Below, piece by piece: positions 24,902 through 34,067 of a stretch of DNA of 64,000 nucleotides (position 1 is the stretch's first letter; every line of letters begins with the position of its first letter). The notes below the pieces were generated by a model, which saw only the letters and a list, made by a program, of their open reading frames with translations, did not search any database and was not told the origin of the DNA. Source of the stretch: DASPKT01 sp035626475 (lineage in GTDB: Bacteria > Pseudomonadota > Alphaproteobacteria > Azospirillales > Azospirillaceae); contig DASPNP010000038.1 of the NCBI GenBank assembly GCA_035626475.1, positions 1 through 64,000 of the forward strand. The letters are read 5' to 3'. A program made the position numbers and the translations under genes.

Positions 24902-25340
24902 GCGCCCGCTGACCGGCGACGGCCGCCGCGACCTCGGGCCTTTGTCCCAACGCCGCATGCAGGAGCTGGCGGTGCACCAGTGGGAGCGCAACCGCTTGGC
25001 CAACCGCCTCATCGAGCTGCCGCTCTCCTACCTGCTGGGCGAGGGCGTGCGCCTGGTCTGCGACGATCCCCAGGGCCAGGCCTGGCTGGACGCCTTCTGG
25101 CACGATCCGGTCAACCGCCTCGACCGCCGCCTCAAGGAGCTGGTCCGCTCCTACAAGCTGTTCGGCGAGCTCGTCCTGCCGGTCACCGCCCACCCGGTCT
25201 CCGGCGAGGTGCGCCTGGGCTATGTCGATCCCGGCGCCGTGCACGACATCGTCACCGACCCGGGCGGCTCGGGGCTGGTGGCCGGGGTGGAGGTGCACGG
25301 GCCCGACGGCGAGGCCCTGGTCTTCCGCACCCTGCCGCCC
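24902..25340 (+). pseudogene. Second copy of the portal 5' segment (truncated)
   Basis: These 439 bases align without gaps to 22242-22680 of the portal gene, with 17 differences by my count (about 96% identity). Fifteen differences are silent; the others are Val to Ile and, at the very end, Leu to Pro. There is no start codon, and the similarity stops abruptly at CCCAGGCGTCGTG, after which the frame soon ends. The bias to silent changes means both copies diverged as working genes before this one was cut, so it probably came from a related phage. Confidence 0.9.
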
Positions 25341-25420
25341 AGGCGTCGTGAGATTCGACACTTCCTCCCGCACCGAAAATAATTTCCCGCGACAAAGCGA
25401 GCCGGATCAACGACTTGCCA

Positions 25421-25446
25421 TATGGGGGGCGCGGCGCGGCCTTATT
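25421..25446 (+). promoter_or_regulatory. 26-bp G-rich motif, copy 1 (candidate phage promoter/activator site)
   Basis: The motif is T-A-T followed by GGGGGCGCGGCGCGG and CCTTATT. It matches 34281-34306 at 24 of 26 positions. In both copies CTTATT lies exactly 61 bases before the start codon of the next gene (25502 here). No -35 box lies at the proper distance, which fits an activator-dependent promoter. Confidence 0.5.
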
Positions 25447-25501
25447 CGGGGGCGGGGTGTGGGGCAGCATGTCGACCTGACCGCCCGACCGGGAGACACC
25501 C

Positions 25502-25915
25502 ATGCCCGCCGACCCGCAGACCGCCGGGGCGCTCGCCGCCTCCGGGCCCTCCGTCCAGGCGCTGCTGCCCTGGCTCACCATCGCCAGCACCCTCGTCAAC
25601 GGGGTGGTGGTGCCGCTGCTCATCTGGTGGCGCTGGTCGCTGGGCCAGCTCTTCGCCGCCCGGGGCGACCTCGAGCGCGAGGCGGCGGAGCGCGCGGCGC
25701 TGGCCGACCGCGTGCTGGTGCTGGAGACGGTCGCCCGCCACCTGCCCACCGCCCAGCAGCTGCAGGACCTGATGCTGCGCATCGAGGGGCTGCGGGGCGA
25801 TCTGAAGGCCACCGACGAGTCCATCGAGGGCTTCCGCGACACGCTGGCCCGCATCGACCGCGTCGTCGACCGCCACGAGCAGATCATCGCCGACGCCGCC
25901 CGCAAGGCGGGCTGA
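25502..25915 (+). CDS. DUF2730 family phage protein (Mu gp25-like)
   Basis: The 137-residue protein has one membrane segment (about 22-45, VVPLLIWWRW) and a coiled-coil cytoplasmic part (LEREAAERAALADRVLVLE onwards). It resembles DUF2730, Mu gp25, which lies just before the small terminase genes in Mu-like phages; here the same order gp25, gp26, gp27 is kept. Function unknown. A GGGAGA ribosome site precedes the ATG. Confidence 0.7.
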   Translation: MPADPQTAGALAASGPSVQALLPWLTIASTLVNGVVVPLLIWWRWSLGQLFAARGDLEREAAERAALADRVLVLETVARHLPTAQQLQDLMLRIEGLRGDLKATDESIEGFRDTLARIDRVVDRHEQIIADAARKAG

Positions 25916-25964
25916 AGCCGCCAGCCCCTATCCCCGCACCCATTCCCGCACCAGGAGACCGACA

Positions 25965-26288
25965 TTGATCACCATGACCGATTTGTCCGACAGCTGGCGC
26001 CAGCATCTGCGCCTCATGCTGCTGCGGCTGCTGGCGGAGACGCCGGGCTATGCCGCCAACGAGTGCCTGCTGGCCGACGCGGTGCGGTCGCTGGGCGTGG
26101 CCGCCACCGGCGACCAGGTACGCGGCGAGCTGGCCTGGCTGGCCGAGGCGGGCCTCGTGACGGTGGAGCGCATCGCCGGCCTCGCCATCGCCACCGGCAC
26201 CGCCCGGGGCGAGGAGGTGGCGCGCGGCCTGGCCGTGCATCCGGGCGTCCGCCGCCCGGCGCCGCGCGGCCTCGGCCGGGGGGAGTGA
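25965..26288 (+). CDS. Mu gp26-like winged-helix protein
   Basis: The 107-residue protein looks like the VpaChn25_0724/gp26 family of Mu-like phages: helices RQHLRLMLLRLLAETPGYAA and a winged helix (GDQVRGELAWLAEAGLVTVE). AGGAG lies 7 bases before a TTG at 25965, so I prefer that start to the ATG at 25974. The role in Mu is unknown; position between gp25- and gp27-like genes supports the call. Confidence 0.7.
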   Translation: MITMTDLSDSWRQHLRLMLLRLLAETPGYAANECLLADAVRSLGVAATGDQVRGELAWLAEAGLVTVERIAGLAIATGTARGEEVARGLAVHPGVRRPAPRGLGRGE

Positions 26289-26293
26289 GCGCC

Positions 26294-27112
26294 ATGGGCA
26301 GGACCGAGAACCTGAAGCCGCGGCTACCGCCCCGCCGCGAGGACCCCGCCCGGCTGGAGGCGGCGCTGGCCGGCATCGCCGCCGCCGGCTGGACCAGCGC
26401 CGAGGTGGCCGGGCTGCTGGAGGCCGCCGTGGGCTGGGAGCCGCCGACGGACGGCCCGCGCAGCGCCACGCTGACTCAGTTCGCCAACCGGCTGCGGCGG
26501 CTGCTGACCCAGGAGGGGGTGACGCCGACGCGGCTGCTGTCGCATTTCTACGGGCTGCAGCCGGCCACGACCGAGCGCATGAAGCTGCGCCACCTGCCGG
26601 CCGAGGCGCGGCGTGAGCTGGACGCGATGGTGGCGGCGGGCGCCACCGCCGACAGCATCGCCGCACGCATGACCGAACTGGGGACGCCGCTGTCGTGCCA
26701 GACGGTGGCGAAGTACCGGACGCGCACCGCCGCCCAGCTGGAGCGCTACCGCGAGGCCCAGGCGGTGGCCGGCGCCTGGACCGAGGCGCTGGGCGGGGCG
26801 GCGCGCGGCGAGGTCGGCCGGCTGCTGCAGGAGATGCTGAAGACCGTCGCCTTCCAGACCCTGTCCTCGCTGGGCGATGGTGACGGGCCCGATCCGAAGG
26901 ATCTGATGGTGCTGGCCAAGGCGGTGAAGGAGGTCGCCGGCGCCGAGAAGCTCACCACCGAGCTGGAGCTGAAGCTCCGCCGCGAACTGGCCGAGGCGCT
27001 GGCCCCTCGGCTGGCCGAGGCCGAACGCGCCGCCGAGGACCGGCCGAAGGATCTGAAGGCCGCGCTCGCCCGCATCCGGGAGGAGGTGTACGGGATCGTG
27101 GAGGGGCAGTAG
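26294..27112 (+). CDS. DUF3486 protein, likely small terminase subunit (Mu gp27-like)
   Basis: The 272-residue protein contains the DUF3486 pattern from about residue 100 on: LPAEARRELDAMV, a helix-turn-helix (TADSIAARMTELGTPLSCQTVAKY) and a long helical tail. In Mu, gp27 is thought to be the DNA-recognising terminase subunit. An extra N-terminal domain of about 95 residues with another helical repeat (WTSAEVAGLLEAAV) is unusual. It begins 5 bases after the gp26-like stop, so the three genes are one operon. Confidence 0.75.
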   Translation: MGRTENLKPRLPPRREDPARLEAALAGIAAAGWTSAEVAGLLEAAVGWEPPTDGPRSATLTQFANRLRRLLTQEGVTPTRLLSHFYGLQPATTERMKLRHLPAEARRELDAMVAAGATADSIAARMTELGTPLSCQTVAKYRTRTAAQLERYREAQAVAGAWTEALGGAARGEVGRLLQEMLKTVAFQTLSSLGDGDGPDPKDLMVLAKAVKEVAGAEKLTTELELKLRRELAEALAPRLAEAERAAEDRPKDLKAALARIREEVYGIVEGQ

Positions 27113-27196
27113 CGCGATACCGTCGGCCGCCGCAGCGTTACGGGCGGTCGCCCCGGGGTGGCACACGGTGGGTTGGAACTCTGGGGGGGCTGGAAC

Positions 27197-27658
27197 TCAG
27201 ACGGCCCGTTCCAGCAGGTGCCCCCGGGCCGGCACCGCCTCCAGCCCCTGCAGGTGCCCGTCCTTGGTCTCGACGATGACGAACCCTTCCGACAGGTAGA
27301 GCGCCAGGGCCGGAATGTTGCCGTCGAGCACGGAGGTGCGTGCCCTGCCGCCCACCTGGTCGATCGCGTGCCGCAGGAGCGCCCGGCCGACGCCGCGCCG
27401 GTAGGCGTCCGGATGCACGTAGAGCCAGCCGACCTCGTCTTCATCGGTCGCGGCGAACCCGACGACGCGGCCGCCGAGCTCGGCGACCCAGATCTGGCCG
27501 TTGAAGAGCCCCTCCGGCTCGGCGGTCGCGGCGAGCGACCTGAACGCGGACGTCCCGACGCTCAGGCGCAGCTCGTCGAGGCGGGCGGCGTCATGCACCG
27601 CCTCGATCGCCGCCCAGTCGGCGGGGCGGTAGGGTCGGACGAGGACAGGCTCAGCCAT
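27197..27658 (-). CDS. GNAT family N-acetyltransferase
   Basis: The 153-residue protein has the GNAT acetyl-CoA motif A (VGWLYVHPDAYRRGVGRALL) and the typical end LYLSEGFVIVETKDG. The acceptor is unknown. It is encoded against the phage genes, between the small and large terminase genes, where it separates two genes normally adjacent. It is probably an accessory (moron) gene. ATG at 27658 chosen; the upstream extension is not coding-like. Confidence 0.88.
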   Translation of the reverse strand: MAEPVLVRPYRPADWAAIEAVHDAARLDELRLSVGTSAFRSLAATAEPEGLFNGQIWVAELGGRVVGFAATDEDEVGWLYVHPDAYRRGVGRALLRHAIDQVGGRARTSVLDGNIPALALYLSEGFVIVETKDGHLQGLEAVPARGHLLERAV

Positions 27659-27804
27659 TCGGCACCGCTCGTTGGATGGCAGCTTCGCGCCTGTCGATAC
27701 CACACCCCTTGGGACGTCCGGCACGACCATCTTGCCTCGACCGCACCCGGATCTCGTCCAGGACGCCCCTGAACCGTGTTTCCCCGCTCTTCCGGAGAAC
27801 CGCC

Positions 27805-29127
27805 ATGACCGACGCTCCCGCCTCATCGTCGCGCCCCGCCCTGGCGCTGCTGCCCTACCAGCGGCGCTGGCTGCTGGACCGGTCGCGCTTCAAGATCGGC
27901 ATGTTCGCGCGGCAGACCGGCAAGACCTTCACCACCACGCTGGAGATCGTCGACGACTGTTTCCGCGCCATGGCGGAGGGGCGGCGGGCGCGCTGGGTGA
28001 TCCTGTCGCGCGGCGAGCGCCAGGCGCGCGAGGCCATGGAGGAGGGGGTGCGCCGCCACGCCGCCGCCTACGGCGTGGCGCTGGAGGCGCTGGATTATCC
28101 GTGGGAGGGCACCAGCCACCGGGCGCTGGAGGCGGTGATGCCGGGCGGCTCGCGCATCACGGCGCTGCCGGCCAACCCCGACACGGCGCGGGGCTTCTCC
28201 GCCAACGTCTTCCTGGACGAGTTCGCCTTCCACCGCGACGCGGCCGAGATCTGGAAGGCGCTGTTCCCCGTCGTCTCGGCCGGGTGGAAGCTGCGCGTCA
28301 CCAGCACGCCCAACGGCAAGGGCAACAAGTTCCACGAGCTGGTGACCGGCGACGACCCGGCCTGGTCGCGCCACCGGGTGGACATCCACCAGGCCGTGGC
28401 CGACGGGCTGCCGCGCGACGTGGCGCAGCTGAGGGCCGGCCTGAACGACCCGGACGCCTGGGCGCAGGAGTACGAGCTGCAATGGCTGGACGAGGCCTCG
28501 GCCTGGCTGCCCTGGGCGCTCATCACAGACGCCGAGCATGCGGACGCCGGCCGGCCCGAGCTGTACCAGGGCGGGCCCTGCTTCGTCGGCAACGACATCG
28601 CCCGCCACCGGCACCTCTGGGTCGCCTGGGTGTGGGAGCGGGTCGGCGACGTGCTGTGGACCCGCGAGGTGGTGGAGCTGGCCGGCGCCAGCTTCGCCGA
28701 GCAGGATTCCGCGCTCGACCGCATCATGGCGCGCTACCGCGTCTCGCGCCTCGCCATGGACCGCACCGGCATGGGCGAGAAGCCGGTGGAGGACGCCGCC
28801 CGCCGCTATGGGGCGGCGCGGGTGGAGGGGGTGCATCTGTCGGGCTCCCGCCCGCTGGACATCGCCACGGCGGCCAAGGCCGCCTTCGAGCGCCGGGCGC
28901 TGCGCATCCCCGAGGAGGCGGCGGCCATCCGCGCCGATCTGCACGCCCTGCGCAAAGTGACCGGCCCCACCGGCCATCCCCGCATCGTCACGCCCGAGCA
29001 GGGCGGCACCCACGCCGACCGCGCCTGGGCAGCATTGCTGGGCATCGCCGCGGCCAGCGACGGCGGGCAAGAGGCCGCCGGCGTGACGGTGGCGCCGCCG
29101 GTCAGGCGGGGGTGGCGGGCGTGGTGA
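27805..29127 (+). CDS. Phage terminase large subunit
   Basis: The 440-residue packaging motor has the ATPase Walker A at 34-41 (FARQTGKT), Walker B with Asp138-Glu139 (NVFLDEF) and a coupling motif (VTSTPNGKGN). The RNase H-like nuclease part shows acidic residues in GNDIARHRHLW and LAMDRTGMGEKPVED. It resembles Mu gp28-type terminases. CGGAGA precedes the ATG at 27805, so the longer reading from 27676 is not needed. Confidence 0.92.
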   Translation: MTDAPASSSRPALALLPYQRRWLLDRSRFKIGMFARQTGKTFTTTLEIVDDCFRAMAEGRRARWVILSRGERQAREAMEEGVRRHAAAYGVALEALDYPWEGTSHRALEAVMPGGSRITALPANPDTARGFSANVFLDEFAFHRDAAEIWKALFPVVSAGWKLRVTSTPNGKGNKFHELVTGDDPAWSRHRVDIHQAVADGLPRDVAQLRAGLNDPDAWAQEYELQWLDEASAWLPWALITDAEHADAGRPELYQGGPCFVGNDIARHRHLWVAWVWERVGDVLWTREVVELAGASFAEQDSALDRIMARYRVSRLAMDRTGMGEKPVEDAARRYGAARVEGVHLSGSRPLDIATAAKAAFERRALRIPEEAAAIRADLHALRKVTGPTGHPRIVTPEQGGTHADRAWAALLGIAAASDGGQEAAGVTVAPPVRRGWRAW

Positions 29128-29137
29128 GGGGCGAAGC

Positions 29138-30148
29138 TCAGCCGCCGTTCGGCTTCGCCGTATCAGGGCGGTCGGTCAGCGGGCAGGGGCTCTGGAGGCG
29201 GGCGGCCCGCTCCAGCGAGGCGACGAACGATTTGTCGATCTCCGCGAAGCCCATGCCCAGCCCGAAGACCATGTTGCCGCCCAGGGAGCCGCCCTTCGCC
29301 TCGATCGCGTGGAATCTCTCCGCGGCGGCACGCCAATGGTCCAGCGCCTCCGCGCCTCTCCCTGATTGCGCCAGCAGCGCGGCGACGAAGCCGGCTTCAT
29401 CCACGCCATCATCCGGCCGGGCCGCGGCCTTCCGCCGGGCATTGTCGATCCACTCAAGGAACCAGGGATCGAAACTCCGGCAGGCCGGGCGGTAGGCCTT
29501 GCCGTTCCATGCGTGCAGGACGGGCACGGGGATGCCGCAGGTATCCGGAAAGCAATGATCCTCGGGGGCGACCGTCCGCCATCCCAGCATGACGCCCTTC
29601 ATGGCCTCCTGCCGGCTCAGGACTTGGCTGTCGTCCGGCGGGGTGACGTCCGGCACCCGGTCCGTCAGCCTGAAGGCGCGGACGCCGCGGTTGGAGGGGA
29701 TGCTGCCGCCATGATCCCAGCCGACGAACAGCATGGCGATGCCGTCGCCATTCAGGTCCTGGCCGGTCGGCTCAAGGATCGTCGCATCCTCATAGCCTTC
29801 GACCTCCCGCATGAATTTGAGCGTCGGTTCCGGCGTCTCCGCCAGGACGCGGTAGAGGACGAGCCATTCCCCGAACCGTTCGCCCTTGGAGCTCCAGACC
29901 ACCGCCAGGAAGCTGGCCTTGCCGTCGCGCCGGAACAGCATGTGCTGCTTCAGCGCGTGGGTGCGCGGGCGCTTGGTCTGAAGGCGCTTCAGGGTTCCGG
30001 CGAGCCACGCCGGTTCCTCGGACGGCGCGTAGGCCAGCGGGCGCGGCACGTCCCGGGACCATTCCACCGCGTCGCCCCCCTCCGATGCCGTCGCGGGCGG
30101 GGATGGGAGCAGCAGAAGGAGCAGCAGCAGTGCGGCGGCGGGGCGCAT
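29138..30148 (-). CDS. Secreted protein of unknown function
   Basis: The 336-residue protein begins with a leucine-rich signal peptide (cleavage after about residue 21, PPATA). The mature part has an EF-hand-like stretch (GQDLNGDGIAMLFVGW) and three cysteines at about 200-225. No family was recognised. It ends 10 bases from the convergent terminase gene, and is the first of six host-like genes that interrupt the phage blocks. Confidence 0.7.
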   Translation of the reverse strand: MRPAAALLLLLLLLPSPPATASEGGDAVEWSRDVPRPLAYAPSEEPAWLAGTLKRLQTKRPRTHALKQHMLFRRDGKASFLAVVWSSKGERFGEWLVLYRVLAETPEPTLKFMREVEGYEDATILEPTGQDLNGDGIAMLFVGWDHGGSIPSNRGVRAFRLTDRVPDVTPPDDSQVLSRQEAMKGVMLGWRTVAPEDHCFPDTCGIPVPVLHAWNGKAYRPACRSFDPWFLEWIDNARRKAAARPDDGVDEAGFVAALLAQSGRGAEALDHWRAAAERFHAIEAKGGSLGGNMVFGLGMGFAEIDKSFVASLERAARLQSPCPLTDRPDTAKPNGG

Positions 30149-30221
30149 GCGGGTGGTGTTTCCGGGGGCGTGGCGCTACCGGCAGATTAGGCTGCCGTAA
30201 CCACCCCCGCAACGCCCCGCC

Positions 30222-30941
30222 TTATGCCGGCACGCGGCCCAGATAGAAGGCGGTCATGGTGACGGCGTCGATCAGCCCGTGCAGCAGGATGCAGGCCCAG
30301 AGGTTGGCGCCGCCCCAGCGGTAGACCAGCCCGATCCCCAGCCCGACGGCGAAGGTGGTCAGCACGCCGCCGATGCCCTGGTAGGCGTGCAGGACGCCGA
30401 ACAGGGCGGCCTGTGCCACGATCGCGGCGTAGGGCGCGCCGCCGGCGTGGCCCAGCAGCCTGGCGAAGCGGTTCAGGACGAAGCCGCGCATCAGCAGCTC
30501 CTCGCCCACCGCCGCCGAGCCCAGCGCCACTGGGATGAGCCAGTACAGATATTCGGCCTTGTCGCCGCGCAGCGCCTGGAAGGCGGACATGTCGGGCCGG
30601 GGGGCTCCCAGCGCCGGCAGCACCAGGACGGTCAGGGCCGTGACCGTCGCGCCGATCAGCGCGTAGCCGCCCAGCATCAGCAGCGGCACCTTCCAGAGCG
30701 TCGCCGGCATGCGCAGGCCGAGGTCGGCCCAGCGCTCCCCGCCCCGGCGCAGCAGCCAGGTGCAGACCAGGATCAGCAGGGCCATGCGGGCGGGCAGCAA
30801 CAGCTTCTCCGCCCAGCCGCCGCCGACCGTCTCGGACACGGACTGTGTCGAGAGCAGCGCCGCCGTCAGCAGGGCGATGCCCACCAGTTCCGCCAGGGGG
30901 CGCAGGCGCATTGGGACGGGATAGAGGGCGGTGGCGACCAT
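30222..30941 (-). CDS. CPBP family intramembrane metalloprotease
   Basis: The 239-residue multi-pass membrane protein carries the CPBP/Abi motifs: EELLMRGF (EExxxR), FGVLHAYQG (FxxxH) and a last HGLID. The family includes CAAX-type proteases and bacteriocin self-immunity proteins. It follows a TetR regulator gene by 47 bases on the same strand, so the regulator probably controls it. Substrate unknown. Confidence 0.88.
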   Translation of the reverse strand: MVATALYPVPMRLRPLAELVGIALLTAALLSTQSVSETVGGGWAEKLLLPARMALLILVCTWLLRRGGERWADLGLRMPATLWKVPLLMLGGYALIGATVTALTVLVLPALGAPRPDMSAFQALRGDKAEYLYWLIPVALGSAAVGEELLMRGFVLNRFARLLGHAGGAPYAAIVAQAALFGVLHAYQGIGGVLTTFAVGLGIGLVYRWGGANLWACILLHGLIDAVTMTAFYLGRVPA

Positions 30942-30988
30942 GGCGGGCTCCGGAGATGAGGGAAGGGGAAATACCGGGAAGGCGGCGG

Positions 30989-31588
30989 TCAGCGGAAGGC
31001 GCCGGCCAGCGTCTCGGCGATGCGGTCCAGCGGCAGCAGGTCCGGCCGCTCCAGCAGCTCGGGCCGCGAGAGCGCGACCTGCCCCAGCCCGTTCAGCGCC
31101 GCCTGGAACAGGAGGGCGTCGGCGGCGGGATCGGGGCGGCCGAGGTCGCGGAAGAGAGCGGCCATGCGCTGGCCGTGGGCCTCCAGCCGGGGGCGCAGCG
31201 CCGCCCGGGCGCGCTCCAGCGCCGGCGCCGCCTCCGGGCTGATGGCGGCCATGAAGGCGATGCGGTAAAGGGCGGGCTGCGCGCGGACCCCGGCCAGCGC
31301 CGCCGCGACCGCGCCGCGCAGCATCTCCTCCGGCGCCGTCCCGGCCGGTGCGGCGTCCCAGGCATCCAGGCTGGCGGTGACCGACCGCTCCACCAGCGCC
31401 GCGATCAGGTCGTCCTTGCCAGGGAAGTGGTGGAACACCGTCCCCTTCGACACGCCCGCCCGCTCCGCCAGCTCCACCGTCGAGGCGGCGAAGCCCCGCT
31501 CGGCGAAGAGCGCGACCGCCGCGTCCAGGATCTGCGCGGCAGTGCGCTCGCGCAGGGCGCTGTTCTGCTCCTCGCTGCGGGGGGCCAT
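30989..31588 (-). CDS. TetR family transcriptional regulator
   Basis: The 199-residue protein has the TetR N-terminal helix-turn-helix (ILDAAVALFAERGFAASTV, AGVSKGTVFHHFPGKDDLI) and a helical ligand domain. It lies upstream of the CPBP protease gene and probably represses both from an operator in the spacer 31589-31771. The ligand is unknown. Confidence 0.93.
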   Translation of the reverse strand: MAPRSEEQNSALRERTAAQILDAAVALFAERGFAASTVELAERAGVSKGTVFHHFPGKDDLIAALVERSVTASLDAWDAAPAGTAPEEMLRGAVAAALAGVRAQPALYRIAFMAAISPEAAPALERARAALRPRLEAHGQRMAALFRDLGRPDPAADALLFQAALNGLGQVALSRPELLERPDLLPLDRIAETLAGAFR

Positions 31589-31624
31589 TTGTGTCTCCGT
31601 CGTTACCGGGCATCATCTTACCAA

Positions 31625-31642
31625 TGACTGACCGGTCGGCCA
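31625..31642. promoter_or_regulatory. Likely TetR operator
   Basis: TGACTGACC meets GGTCGGCCA with 7 of 9 positions symmetric around the centre GACCGGTC. The same 8-base palindrome occurs again at 31666-31673. The site lies about 37 bases upstream of the tetR start and before the divergent secreted-protein gene. Confidence 0.6.
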
Positions 31643-31771
31643 ATAAAAGAACGCGGACAGGCCCCGACCGGTCTATCGGGCTGAACCGGGCCGGCGCGAG
31701 CTGTGGCGCTGTCATCGAATTAACCAATTTCGGGCAAAGTGACCCGATCCTCCCCAACGCGGCCCGGCATC

Positions 31772-32302
31772 ATGTTCAGGAAATCGATCGCGCTGATCTC
31801 CGCCCACCTGGCGTTCACCGCCCCGGCGCTGGCGGAGCCGTGCTGGGCCATCGGCTGCGTCGGGCGCGTGGGATACGTCTTCATCCCGAATACCCAATAT
31901 TCGGGGGACAAGGACCAGATGGCGTACCATGGAGCGCAGGAGACGCTTACCCACCGCTTCTCCATCGGAAACGCCGACAAGACATGCCGCTTCGGGAACC
32001 GCTGGCGTGTCTTCGACCAGCGCAACCTGCCGGCCGTCAACTCGGAGGTGATGCTGCAGGTGGACTTCCTGCGCCTGCTGGAAGCGTCCGAAGTGCCGCT
32101 GGCCGAGGCTGAGCTGCCGCCGCCGCCGATCCATATCGATCCGCAGACCGGGGAATGCGCGGAACGCGACATGGACCGCGATGGGGCGAACAACATGAAG
32201 GCGGGGACCAGGCTCCGCGTCCTCGGCTACACCGCCCTGGGCGCCGACCATGGGCTGGGCACGCTCTACGCCCTCGTTCTCGTCCTCACTGATGGCGGGT
32301 GA
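31772..32302 (+). CDS. Small secreted protein of unknown function
   Basis: The 176-residue protein has a signal peptide (MFRKSIALISAHLAFTAPALA). The mature part has cysteines at about 25, 30, 71 and 139 and no family I recognise. I use the ATG at 31772 because it starts the signal peptide. It is divergent from tetR and might share its operator region. Confidence 0.6.
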   Translation: MFRKSIALISAHLAFTAPALAEPCWAIGCVGRVGYVFIPNTQYSGDKDQMAYHGAQETLTHRFSIGNADKTCRFGNRWRVFDQRNLPAVNSEVMLQVDFLRLLEASEVPLAEAELPPPPIHIDPQTGECAERDMDRDGANNMKAGTRLRVLGYTALGADHGLGTLYALVLVLTDGG

Positions 32303-32398
32303 GGCGCGGGGCGCCGGCCTTCGCCCATAGGGGGACGTGCGCGGGGCGGCGGCGATGCGGTATGATGGCGCTTCCGCATCCACCGCCTGCGAGCGACC

Positions 32399-33232
32399 AT
32401 GACCCGCGCCGCCGCCCGCGTTCCCACCCGGACCCCGCCCGACCTGGAGTTCCGCCCCCGGAACGAGAAGTTCGAGCTGGAGGCGCTTCTGGCTACGGAC
32501 TGGGCCGGGGGCGATCCGGTGCGCACCGCCTTCTGGAACGCGCTGTCGTCGCTGTTCCCGGTGGGCGAGCAGTTCTTCATGGACAGCGTCCGGCCCTTCA
32601 TGGACCGCATCCAGGACGAGCGGATGCGCCGGGACGTGCGCGCCTTCTGCGGGCAGGAGGCGGTCCACAGCCGCGAGCACCAGCGCTACAACGAGGCGCT
32701 CTGCGCCGCGCGCGGGGTGGATCTCGCGGCATTGGAGGCGCGGATGCGGCGCAACCTCGCCTATGCGCGGGAGAACGTGCCGCCGGTGGGGCACCTGGCC
32801 GTGACCGTGGCGTACGAGCACTTCACCGCCATCCTCGCCCACCAGATCCTGACCGAGCCCTCCTGGACGGAAGAAATGCCAGCGGAGATGCGGCGCCTCT
32901 GGATTTGGCACGCGATCGAGGAGACCGAGCACAAGGCCGTCGCCTTCGACGTGTTCATGGCGGTGAACGGCAAGCGCAAGCATCTGCGCCGCGCGCTGCT
33001 CTACGTCAGCCACGAGTTCACCAGCCACATCCTGCGCAACGGCATGCTGCTGCTGCGCGGGTCGGGCATCCCCGGGCCGGTCGCCTTCGCCCGGCTGTCG
33101 GCGCTCACCGCCCGGCTGATGTGGGCGGCCAAGGGCGACTGGATGGACTTCTTCCGCGGCGACTTCCACCCCTGGCGCCACGACAACCGCGCCGTCCTGG
33201 CCCAGGCGCTGGCGGCCTACGGGCGGGGGTGA
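32399..33232 (+). CDS. Metal-dependent hydrolase-like protein (PF10118 type)
   Basis: The 277-residue protein matches the putative metal-dependent hydrolase family PF10118 (COG3687): LSSLFPVGEQFFMDSVR, FCGQEAVHSREHQRYN and WHAIEETEHKAVAFDV. The repeated E/H pairs (QExxHxxEH, EExEH) suggest a ferritin-like di-metal site. Function is unknown. It is a host-type gene inside the phage-derived span. Confidence 0.85.
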   Translation: MTRAAARVPTRTPPDLEFRPRNEKFELEALLATDWAGGDPVRTAFWNALSSLFPVGEQFFMDSVRPFMDRIQDERMRRDVRAFCGQEAVHSREHQRYNEALCAARGVDLAALEARMRRNLAYARENVPPVGHLAVTVAYEHFTAILAHQILTEPSWTEEMPAEMRRLWIWHAIEETEHKAVAFDVFMAVNGKRKHLRRALLYVSHEFTSHILRNGMLLLRGSGIPGPVAFARLSALTARLMWAAKGDWMDFFRGDFHPWRHDNRAVLAQALAAYGRG

Positions 33233-33260
33233 GGGGTGGGGCCCGCTTCCGGCTGGTCGG

Positions 33261-34067
33261 TCATCCGGGAGCGGGAGTGTCGCTGGTCGCCGCGCATTGG
33301 TCGGCGCCATGGTCGCGGAAGCTGGTCAGCTGGACCATCCGCCCCATGGCCGAGCTCTCCACCGTCAGGATGAGATACCGTCCGCGCACCTCGACCGGCG
33401 CCACCATCCTGGTGCGGCGTCCCTGGTAGCGCGGGTCGGTGCCGGCGGCCTCGCCCACGTTCAGCCAGTCGGTGTCGCAACGGGCCGGGTCGATCAGGCC
33501 CGCATCGCCCGAAGTCTTCTCCCCGCGCCGGGGCGTCCGGGACGGGACCGCCTCCTCGGCTCCGATGAAGCGCGGCGGGCCGGAGGTGATCATCAGCCGC
33601 TGCCCGGTGGCCAGCAGCTGGCGCGGGCGCCCGCTGTCGTCGCGCACCTCGTACAGGGCGAATCCCCGCGCCCCGGCATACCACCAGCAACTTCCCAGGA
33701 ACTCCGGGTCCTTCGGGTCCAGGCTCGGGTCGCACCGGGTCCCGAAGACCCGGAAGGCGTCGGGTCTCGGGCAGTTAGGCGTGTCGATGAGGGCGGCAAC
33801 CGCCGCGAAATCGTCCCCCGCCGCGACCGGCTCCAGGAACCGCACCGCGCCGGGAGCGGATAGGGCTTCGGCCAGGGCGCCGCAGGTGGTCTGGGGAAGG
33901 CCCGCCCTCTCATGGATCGTCATCGCGCCGGCGCCGGCGACGCTCGCCAGGAAGGCCGCGCGCCGGTCCGCCGGCGCATCCTCGGGCGGCGCCTCCGGCA
34001 CGACGGGTCCCGTGACCCCGCCGGCACCGGCCAGCAGGAGCGAAGCGAGAAGCGGGAGGAGGCGCAT
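33261..34067 (-). CDS. Secreted protein of unknown function
   Basis: The 268-residue protein starts with a hydrophobic signal (MRLLPLLASLLLAGAGG) and has several cysteines (C62, C98, C111, C126). No family was recognised. It lies convergent to the hydrolase-like gene and is the last of the host-like genes before the right phage block. Confidence 0.6.
   Translation of the reverse strand: MRLLPLLASLLLAGAGGVTGPVVPEAPPEDAPADRRAAFLASVAGAGAMTIHERAGLPQTTCGALAEALSAPGAVRFLEPVAAGDDFAAVAALIDTPNCPRPDAFRVFGTRCDPSLDPKDPEFLGSCWWYAGARGFALYEVRDDSGRPRQLLATGQRLMITSGPPRFIGAEEAVPSRTPRRGEKTSGDAGLIDPARCDTDWLNVGEAAGTDPRYQGRRTRMVAPVEVRGRYLILTVESSAMGRMVQLTSFRDHGADQCAATSDTPAPG

Noticed and set aside
26063..26293. N-terminal extension of the DUF3486 gene
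   Set aside because: It overlaps the gp26-like gene entirely; the ATG at 26294 with its own context is sufficient.
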